Assembly: GCF_000499845.2 (NCBI RefSeq)
Contig: NC_023758.2
Location: 26,137,520-26,201,519, forward strand
Length of the DNA stretch: 64,000 nt
Reading direction: 5' to 3'
Source: Phaseolus vulgaris
Lineage: Eukaryota > Streptophyta > Magnoliopsida > Fabales > Fabaceae
Shown here: piece after piece, positions 11,984 through 19,731 of the stretch
Layout of the letters: the number at the start of each line of letters is the position of its first letter
How positions within the stretch are numbered: position 1 is the stretch's first letter
Program-made: the position numbers and the translations under genes
Notes under the pieces: generated by a model
What the model was told of the DNA's origin: nothing
Database searches by the model: none
What the model saw: the letters and a program-made list of their open reading frames with translations, nothing else

Positions 11984-13395
11984 GTTAGAGTTAAACAGTG
12001 TCTAAGTTCAAGAGGGGAGGGGTGAATTGAGCTTATCAAATTTTCGCAAAAGAAACTGATTTACAATGTAACAGAGATGAAAAGAACATATAGATTTTAA
12101 ATGAAACAGATTGTTTTTCCAAATGACTTTAGCACAAACAGAACTTGATCAACAAGGTTTAGATCAACCAACAAGAATAGCAGAAACAAATTGATTAACT
12201 TTTACAGCTTACAAAGTTGCAGATTATATCACAAGATTAATCAATTTTACTTAACACAAAGCATCTAGGAGAATGAATGAATGCCACAATTCAGTCAAGG
12301 AAAACAATTCACACTTTAGCCATATTACAGATTCACACAGCAGCTTGATTTATGTTTAGAAGATTGATTAACAAGCTAGAATGGCAGATTTTATCAGGTC
12401 CAGAGTTAACAGATTTAGATTCAAAAGAACAGATTCCTTTCTTGACAGATTATGTGAAAAACTTATAAATAAGTGCAGGGATGGGAAGAGAAACACAAGA
12501 GAATTTTTATACTGATTCACTCATCAAGAGCTACGTCCAGTTCACCTTACTCCAAGGTGGAATCCACTAAAACAGATACAATCAATTACAACATACACAA
12601 CAGTTTTTGAACCCTACAAGAACTTCAACAAACAAGGCTGAAAAACACTATTTCAGCACACCTTGCACTCCAAGAAATCTTATCAAGAGTGACTAACACT
12701 TACACCTATTACAAGAACGAATAAGGGAAAGATTACACCTGAAATTGTGTTGCAAGAACATAAACTAGTTGTTCTATTTGCTCCAAGACAGTACCAACAC
12801 CTTCATCCAACACAAGGTTCTTCAAGAACAAACACACATCTATTTTTCTATTGAAAAACCTTTGCAAAACCTTTTCAATTCTCTTTCTCACACAAGAAAT
12901 GTTTTATCTCCGTTCAAACTGTGATTTCTCAGCACACTTTTATGTTAGCAGAGCATTTTATTTTATAGAGAACAGTTTCTAACCACTTTTCAAAAAACAG
13001 TTTCAGAGCAGTTTTAAAAACAACAGATTGATTCTAAAAACAACAGGTTAAATGTTAACAAAACTGCCAGCTCAGCTTAACTGAAATAACAGACTGAGCT
13101 TTACCTTTGGTGCCCTAACTGAATTTCGAAAAGTCTTTCAACAGAGCAAAAATAAACCTATTGTTTCTCAAGTAAACCAGATTTATTTTTGTACTGAATC
13201 AAACTTTTAAGAAAACTTTAAAAAACTTTTCCAAAACCATTTAACCTCATTATGTGCTTGATCTTACTACCTTGATTTGGCATCTAGGATGGGTCATGTA
13301 GCAAAAAGCAACCTTGAATACACACAAACCTAAAGTACAAGATCATCTAAGACACATTGCAACCTTCAAAGCATCTAGCTAAAAACTACATGATC
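11984..13395. repeat. LTR-like dispersed repeat, family not assigned
   Basis: A ~1.4-kb block, clearly different from its neighbours, beginning around TGTTAGAGTT and containing AAGAGGGGAGGGGTGAATTGAG. This kind of leader is familiar from LTRs of plant copia elements. Inside are a TATA-like ACTTATAAATAAG (about 12469) and a CA-rich half with repeated AACAGA/ACAGATT motifs. No protein frame is present. It abuts a partial unit of the copia-derived tandem array exactly at about 13396. I could not find a convincing target duplication, so the left end and the solo-LTR interpretation are uncertain. Confidence 0.4.
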
Positions 13396-13979
13396 AGACT
13401 AATTTTTGCATGAGAATTTGCAAACATGTTTAGGACAACCAAATGAAGTTAATGGAGTTGTTTTGTCTAGGCTGCTATCCAACTCTACTATCTAAAAATT
13501 TATTTTACTATCAGATTCAATCATCACCAACTACTATGCTTATATTTTTTTCTTTTTCTTTGATGTTAACAATGATGCTTTATACTTAATGAATAACGAA
13601 TGCCACAAATATGATAGACTATGAGGAGGGGATTCCAAGAGTATTTGATATTCCATGTTTCTGGGTAAAAGAATTTCTGAATCCACTAGAAGCCCTGATA
13701 TGTTCTTGTAGCAGATAACAACCAATGAAAAAGATCAATTGCTAATCCAACCCAGTTATTCCTTAATTTGTGAGCAAGACTTCACCCCGAGCAAATTCAA
13801 CAATTGACAAATGCTATTTACTCACTAAACAATAATTATAAAAGTGACACGTTTATAAACGCTGCATGTTTAAATACTTAAGATTTGTGTCTACTTAAGA
13901 TTTTTTAAAATATTTTATATATTTTTATTTACTAAAATAAAGTACCGGGTCAAACGGTGACCCTATGAACATTGACTAG
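13396..13979 (+). repeat. Partial unit (unit 0) of the ~1.04-kb copia-derived tandem array
   Basis: Aligns with the right-hand ~60% of the units at 24886-29429, from the GATCAGACTAATTTTTGCATGAG segment through GTACCGGGTCAAACGGTGACC to ATTGACTAG. It lacks about 54 bp that the other units carry after TTTGTGAGCAA, apparently by deletion between short direct repeats. Its right end is cut by the Tat element, and the array resumes at 24886. Confidence 0.85.
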
Positions 13980-14726
13980 TGTTCGTGCTAGGGAGATGGG
14001 ACCTAGAGAACTATTGAAGTCTTCTTCGTCTTCCTTCGGTCGGGCAGGTGACTGGGTGATGAGCTGGGATTCTTCTCGTCCTCCTGCTTATCCTTCGGCG
14101 CTCGGGACTCGGTCGTCGGGGGAACACCGGATGGTGGGGGTACCTGCGAAGGCACTCCGACGCTCAAGTCAGTAAAGCGGGTGGTTAGCTCTCAGGTAGG
14201 TGAACAGTAATAATGACATACCTTACTCCTTGGAATGCGTGCTATTTATATTATTCTAATGGGCCTACCTTGTTGGGCCCGTTTATCGAGGTGGATACCG
14301 CTTAGGGTTGCATTACCTAATTCTTGATGATGGATTAGCTTTACTGATCTCGGTTTGAGCGTTAATTGTAATGGGGTTCGGCCATCGGCCAAATTCTCAC
14401 GGTGAGGGTAGGCCATCGGCCAAATAAATGTGGTCTTCGACAGTCTCAGTTAAGTCTTCGAAGGTCTTGGCCACTCGTCTGTCGGCCAAGTATGCAAAGG
14501 TCTCGGCCACTCGTCTGTCGGCCAAGTATACAAAGGTTTCAGCCACTCGTTTGTCGGCCAAGTATGCAAAGGTCTCAGCCACTCGTCTGTCGGCCAAGTA
14601 TGCAAAGGTCTCGGCCACTCGTCTGTCGGCCAAGTATACAAAGATCTTGACTTCTCAGTCTCTCGGTCAGGCTTGACTGGGCGTCGGGCAGGCAGGTGGG
14701 TCCCGGCCTCGCCCAGTACCGGTACA
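13980..14726 (-). repeat. 3' LTR of the Tat element (747 bp)
   Basis: By eye identical to the other LTR base for base except for the number of 36-bp repeats: five here against eight there, which exactly explains the 108-bp length difference. Preceded (in element orientation) by a G-rich polypurine tract. Confidence 0.95.
14469..14648. repeat. 36-bp tandem repeat in the 3' LTR, 5 copies
   Basis: Copies start at 14469, 14505, 14541, 14577 and 14613 with core GGCCACTCGTCTGTCGGCC followed by AAGTATGCAAAGGTC or AAGTATACAAAGGTT. Because 36 is divisible by three and no stop occurs, several frames stay open on both strands; these are not genes. Confidence 0.95.
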
Positions 14727-14742
14727 CTTGCCCCCCAGGCTC
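14727..14742 (-). other. Polypurine tract of the Tat element
   Basis: Read on the minus strand the sequence is GAGCCTGGGGGGCAAG, directly adjoining the TGTACC start of the 3' LTR. It would prime plus-strand DNA synthesis. Confidence 0.85.
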
Positions 14743-14922
14743 AAGGGCAGATGTTTTAGATATGTCCGATGAGTCTTTGATGATGGGAGTCGGTTGGGCT
14801 CCCTTGGTCGTGCGGTTGTTTCGTTTTTCGAGGTGTGATTTGACTAAGCGGCGTGACATGACCTCAGACGGCGCGACGTGACGCGCATTGATGAGGGGGT
14901 TTTTTGGGCGGGGGAATTTGTG

Positions 14923-15105
14923 AACCGTTAGATCGCTTAGATCTAACGGTTGAGATTGATGCGACGTTTCGAATTCCGAGGCCCATGGGCCCTATATATA
15001 GGGGTCCACCACAGCGTCGCGTTCTTATAACTTTTATTGGAGCGAACTGATAGCCGAGTGATCCTTCGTCCATAGCTCTGATAGCCGAGTGATCCTTCGT
15101 CCATA
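14923..15105 (+). promoter_or_regulatory. Putative promoter of the antisense gene in the Tat element
   Basis: A TATA box (CCTATATATAGG, TATA core 14993-15000) lies about 130 bp before the ATG at 15130 and points opposite to gag-pol. Upstream is a perfect 12-bp inverted repeat, AACCGTTAGATC (14923-14934) and GATCTAACGGTT (14940-14951), with a 5-bp spacer. Downstream a 28-bp sequence starting CTGATAGCCGAG is duplicated (15047-15074 and 15078-15105) in the predicted 5' UTR. The motifs are seen; promoter activity is inferred. Confidence 0.6.
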
Positions 15106-15129
15106 CTTCATTTCCCAAAAAGGTTAGTC

Positions 15130-17252
15130 ATGTCGAGCCGGTCTCGGCCTACATCCTCTTCATCTGGTCGAACATCTTCTCCCTCCGCCTGTCCAATGTG
15201 TTCCGCTGGCCGTTCGATTTCTCCTATCGAACAATCTTCCTCTTCATCTTCTTCTTCTTCTTCTTCTTCTTCCACCGGCTCCCAGTCCGTTGGGTTGGCC
15301 GAGGGGTCGTCCCAGGTGGAAGTTGTGAGGGAGGATGATCCGGCGGTTGCGTGTGACCGGTCGGACTCTCCTCCCTCGGCCATACCGCTAATGGATTTTA
15401 GCTGGGTGGATCCTAACGTGGTTGAGAAATCTTCCACATATAGTACTGCGGAGTGCGTGACCGAGTTCTTTGTTAAGAACCCAGTTTTGAAGCCGGGCGG
15501 CCACTCTAGTTATTTCGATGTTGTTCCTTGTGGGCCAACTGAGAGAGTGTGTATGGGGCGACCGGGAGATGGTCCCCCTTTCTTTTATATGTACACTTGT
15601 TTCTTTTCTGACCTCAACGTGTCTTTGCCTTTTGACACGTTTACGATGGGCGTTCTTCGAGCGCTCAACGTGGCGCCTACCCAGGTTCATCCAAATACCT
15701 GGGCGTCCCTTCAGGCCTTCCGCCTGTTGTGCGACGTAATGCGCCTTCATCCTTCTCCCTCTTGTTTTCTTTGTCACTACGCCTCTCACCCTGCCAAGAA
15801 GGCTTCGTGGCATTCACTGGTTGGGCGGACGGGTAGCGTTTTGTTCGACCTATTTGCCGGCTCCTACAAAAGATTTAAGGAGCGTTTCGTTAAAGTCATC
15901 ATTCGGTCGGAGGCGACAGCCATATTTTTTGACGAGTCCGGTAGATCGAGGTTCCCTCTCTACTGGACTCGCAAGCCCTGCGACTTCAAAGAATGGCCGA
16001 GGCCGACAGAGGGTGCCGATGAGATGGAAATTCTTTCGCTCTTTGACGCCCTCCCGAGGAGGCTCCCATGTCGGACGCTGGTCAAGGCTTATGCCAAGCC
16101 TGGGCGTTGGGCGGCCGTTCGGGGTATGGGTTTTTGTTTTGGAATTTAGTCGGTCCGTTGGTCGTCATCTTTCATCGTTCGGCCTTTATTAACTTGTGTT
16201 TTCTTTTTGCAGAGACCATGGTGAACGAGCGGCCAAGTGCTGTTGGTGTGCTTGATAAACACCGACAGAAAGCGGCCGAGCGCAAGGGTCGCCGCAGCTT
16301 GGAGGTGATGCCTCTGGTCAGTGAGGTGGCGGCCTCAACCAGGGAGCGGGCTGGTCCTTCCCAAAAGTCCAAAAAGAGGCCGAGGGAGGGTAGTAACGTG
16401 GCAACTACCGTCCGATCGCCCGGCTCGATGCCGATCCCGCCTCCTCCTCGTCGAGAGGCGGCCGAAGTGGCGCAGCTCTCTCCGCGCTCCCGCCCGGGCT
16501 CATCTGGGCCGACCCCCTTCGACCTCTTGGGGCGCGGCCATCAGTTCACACGAAGGGTTCGTGTGGCGCTCCCCGACGAGTCTCGGGAGTCTCTATAAGG
16601 TGTCGCCCCGACAGAGCTCTTCAGGAGTGGCCTCGAGCTCGTGTGCCGCTCGGTTGTGCTTTTCCAGCACGGTCTCCAGGGGCAAGACTGACACGTGGAG
16701 ACCGTGTCACATTTGGAGCACCAGCTCTCGGAGGCCACCCAATCCTTGGATCAATCTCTGGCTGCTAACGCTGACTTGACAACCAAGATTGCCAAGGAGT
16801 CGGCCGACAGGAAGCTGGCTCAGAATGAGGCTGCCGAGGCCAAGCGGCAGCTTGAGGCTGAAAAGAGGAGGGCGGCTGCTGAGGTCGCCCAGTTGAAGGA
16901 ATGGGCTGACAGAAAGCTTGCTGAGTCGGCCGCTGAGGTACTTGCCCTCCAAACTGCCAAGGCCAAAGTCGAAGCTGAACTCGACGAAAATTACGACGAG
17001 GCCGAGGAGTTACTGAAGCAGTGCTTTGAAAGAGCCGTGCGTCAAGCGCACGTGCTATATGGAGGGCCGCCGGCTGCTGGGGAGTTCGACCTTGATTGTG
17101 AAGTCTATCAGGGTCGGATCATGCCGAGTGCTGAAGTGGCGGCCTTGACTGCTCGAGGGGTTGAACCGGCCGGGACCGAAGGAGGGGAGGCTGATGTTCA
17201 AGGTAGGGAGGCTGAGGCCGAGGAGGGTGAGTGCGTTGAGGTGCAGGACTAG
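15130..17252 (+). pseudogene. Antisense gene of the Tat element ('putative gypsy type transposon'/Transposase_28-like protein), spliced, with two in-frame stops
   Basis: Encoded on the strand opposite to gag-pol, next to the 3' LTR, as in other Tat-lineage elements. Exon 1 (15130-16123) has a Ser-rich N-terminus (a run of 13 Ser near residues 37-49) and then a globular domain (about 110-330: KPGGHSSYFDVV, PFDTFTMGVLRALNVAPTQ, FPLYWTRKP) resembling the plant 'putative gypsy type transposon' domain. The original frame runs out at TAG 16147-16149. However, a GT-AG intron 16124-16212 (G|GTATGG to TTTTTGCAG|AG) joins GTTCGGG to AGACCATGG in phase, continuing the protein into exon 2. Exon 2 encodes basic/Pro-rich sequence and a long Ala/Glu/Lys coiled coil (16740-17030) ending at TAG 17250-17252. 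Exon 2 is interrupted by TAA 16596-16598 and TGA 16689-16691 in the same frame. The function of this protein family is unknown. Confidence 0.75.
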
Positions 17253-17362
17253 GCTTATACCTTTGGGCCGGGGCGTGGCCTTCTTATTTCAAGGTAGTTT
17301 CTTTCTTTATCATTTTGTATCAATAATTGACAAGTTAAACAATCGATCTCCCACTGGTTCGG
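17253..17362. other. Linker between antisense gene and minisatellite
   Basis: Short stretch with a T-rich segment (TTTCTTTCTTTATCATTTTG) that could be the antisense transcript's 3' UTR. No clear poly(A) signal apart from weak AT-rich matches. Confidence 0.35.
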
Positions 17363-18270
17363 GCGATCGGCCATAAACGCGATTGTGTGAATTCGAACAA
17401 GTAAAATCTGGCGGTCGGCCATTAGTTGCGAGTGTTAAACCCGAGCAAGTAAAATGTGGGCGATCGGCCATTAACTGCGAATATTGTATTCGAGCGCGGA
17501 AAATATGGGCGATCGGCCATTAGTTGCGAATTTTAAACCCGAGCAAGTAAAATGTGGGCGATCGGCCATTAATTGCGAGTGTTAAACTCGAGCAAGTAAA
17601 ATGTGGGCGATCGGCCATTAATTGCGAGTGTTAAACTCGAGCAAGTAAAATGTGGGCGATCGGCCATTAGTTGCGAGTGTTAAACTCGAGCAAGTAAAAT
17701 GTGGGCGATCGGCCATTAATTGCGAATATTGTATTCGAGCGCGGAAAATATGGGCGATCGGCCATTAGTTGCGAGTGTTAAACTCGAGCAAGTAAAATTT
17801 GGGCGATTGGCCATTAATTGCGAATATTGCATTCGAGCGCGTAAAATATGGGCGATCGGCCATTAGTTGCGAGTGTTAAACTCGAGCAAGTAAAATTTGG
17901 GCGATCGGCCATTAATTGCGAATATTGTATTCGAGCGCGGAAAATATGGGCGATCGGCCATTAGTTGCAAATGTTAAACCCGAGCAAGTAAAATGTGGGC
18001 GATCGGCCATTAATTGCGAATATTGTATTCGAGCGCGTAAAATATGGGCGATCGGCCATTAGTTGCGAGTGTTAAACTCGAGCAAGTAAAATGTGGGCGA
18101 TCGGCCATTAGTTGCGAGTGTTAAACTCGAGCAAGTAAAATTTGGGCGATCGGCCATTAATTGCGAATATTGCATTCAAGCGCGTAAAATATAGGCGATC
18201 GGCCATTAGTTGCGAGTGTTAAACTCGAGCAAGTAAAATGTGGGCGATCGGCCATTAATTGCGACCCTTA
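17363..18270. repeat. 49-bp minisatellite array, about 18-19 copies
   Basis: Each unit carries GGGCGATCGGCCATTA and repeats every 49 bp (CGATCGGCC at 17461, 17510, 17559, 17608 and so on). Two unit types are interspersed: one with TTGCGAGTGTTAAACTCGAGCAAGTAAAAT and one with TTGCGAATATTGTATTCGAGCGC(G/T)(A/G)AAAAT, the latter carrying a GAATA/TATTC inverted core. Tandem arrays between pol and the 3' LTR are a known feature of Tat-type elements and a proposed source of plant satellite DNA. Confidence 0.95.
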
Positions 18271-18280
18271 AACTTTGAGC

Positions 18281-18545
18281 GGCCAACACTTGCGATGTTA
18301 ATCGAGCGAGTGGGCGATCAGTTGGCCGGCACTCGCGATGTTAATCGAGCGAGTGGGCGATCGGTATGCCGGCACTCGCGATGTTAGTCGGGCAAGTGGG
18401 CAGTCGGCAGGCCGGCACTTGCGATGTTAATCGAGCAAGTGGGCAGTCGGTGGGCCGGCACTCGCGATGTTAATCGAGCAAGTGGGCAGTCGGTAGGCCG
18501 GCACTTGCGATGTTAATCGAGCAAGTGGGCAGTCGGCCGGTACTC
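18281..18545. repeat. 43-bp minisatellite array, about 6 copies
   Basis: The motif GCGATGTTAATCGAGC(G/A)AGTGGGC recurs at 18292, 18335, 18378, 18421, 18464 and 18507, an exact 43-bp period, with a GGCCGGCACT(C/T) block in each unit. It shares GGGCGATCGG and CGAGC(A/G)AGT words with the neighbouring 49-bp array, suggesting common ancestry, and ends about 90 bp past the pol terminus. Confidence 0.9.
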
Positions 18546-18634
18546 TCGGTAGAATATTTCCAACACTTTTGATGAAAACGCCTCGTTAAAACCTCCCTGA
18601 TTGGGTGAGGAAAGAGTGCGTGATTTTATTGATT

Positions 18635-19731
18635 TTAGCTGTAATAGAATTTGAGGTGCGTGGCATTCCACGTCCTCGGTACAATTTTTCCTGAAAGCCA
18701 TTCTAGATGATAGGCTCCTCCTTGTGCGACTTCTCAGACTCGGAAAGGCCCCTCCCAGTTGGATGAGAACTTCCCTTCGTTTTTTCTTGCATCGCTGCGC
18801 ATTCTCCAGGCAAGATCGCCCTTCTGGAAACCTCTAGGCTGGACTTTGGTGTTGTACCGTCTGGACGCCCGGGCTTTGCAGGCAGCCTCCCGAATCTTGC
18901 TTTTGTCACGAAGCTCACTTACCAGGTCGAGGTTGACCGCTAGGCTTTCCTCGTTTAGGGTGAGATCGAACATCTGCCGTCGTATGGTGGGCTCGGCCAC
19001 CTCTACCAGGATCATGGCCTCGGTTCCGTATGTCAGGCTGTAGGGCGTTTCCTGTGTGGTAGTTTGGGGAGTGCACCTGTACGCCCAAAGTACCTCGATT
19101 AGTTCCTCGGTCCATCGTCCTTTTGCCTTGCCCAGCCGCTTCTTCAGCTCGTTGAGTATGACCTTGTTGGCGGCCTCGGCCTGCCCATTTGTTTGTGGGT
19201 GTTCTACCGAGGCCGTGATGGACTTGATGCCCAGGTCGTCATAGAAGGACTGTAGGCCTCGGTCGATGAACTGTCGGCCATTGTCAGTCACTATTGTGTG
19301 TGGGACGCCGAATCGGCAGACAATGCTCCTCCATACGAAGTTTTGTACATTCTTCGCTGAGATGGAGGCGAGAGGGTCGGCCTCGATCCATTTTGTGAAG
19401 TAGTCGACTCCCACCAGGAGGAATTTGGTCTGCCCTTTCCCTGGAGAGAATGGACCGATAATGTCCATCCCCCACATGACGAACGGCCATGGGGAGATGA
19501 TGCTGTGCAGTTCTTCCGGCCTGGTGTGGAGGAGGGGGCCGAATTCTTGGCACTTGGCACATTTCTTTACGTATTCGGCACAGTCGCCCTGTACGGTCGG
19601 CCTGTAGTAGCCGGCTCTCAAGACCTTGGCGGCCATAGTCCTCGCCCCGGCGTGATTTCCGCAGACTCCTTCATGGATCTCGGCCAGGATGTACTCGGCC
19701 CTTTTGCTGGTTATGCATTTTAGCAGGGGGT
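18635..19731 (-). pseudogene. pol (IN): Tat element integrase, frame-separated from RT and with a premature stop
   Basis: The frame contains a zinc-binding HHCC (H-x6-H ... C-x2-C: HEGVCGNH ... CAKC) and the catalytic triad D-60-D-35-E (MDIIGPF; VTDNGRQF; NGQAEA), so the core is complete. Two lesions are visible. (1) It is one base out of frame with the upstream RT/RNase H; the switch lies at a C5 run (minus strand, about 19726-19730), where one extra C would rejoin the frames. (2) A TGA at 18734-18736 follows WEGPFRV, after which the same frame continues for about 32 codons of typical integrase C-terminus (ending THLKFYYS) to TAA 18635-18637. The TGA is consistent with a CGA to TGA change. 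Integrase would insert the cDNA; this copy would not make a full-length product. Confidence 0.9.

Noticed and set aside
14397..14676. Open frames in several phases on both strands across the LTR repeats
   Set aside because: The 36-bp unit is a multiple of three and lacks stops, so all frames stay open; same at 24448-24920.
17363..18545. CRISPR-like appearance of regularly spaced repeats
   Set aside because: Units are contiguous with no unique spacers, eukaryotic context, inside a retrotransposon; these are minisatellites.
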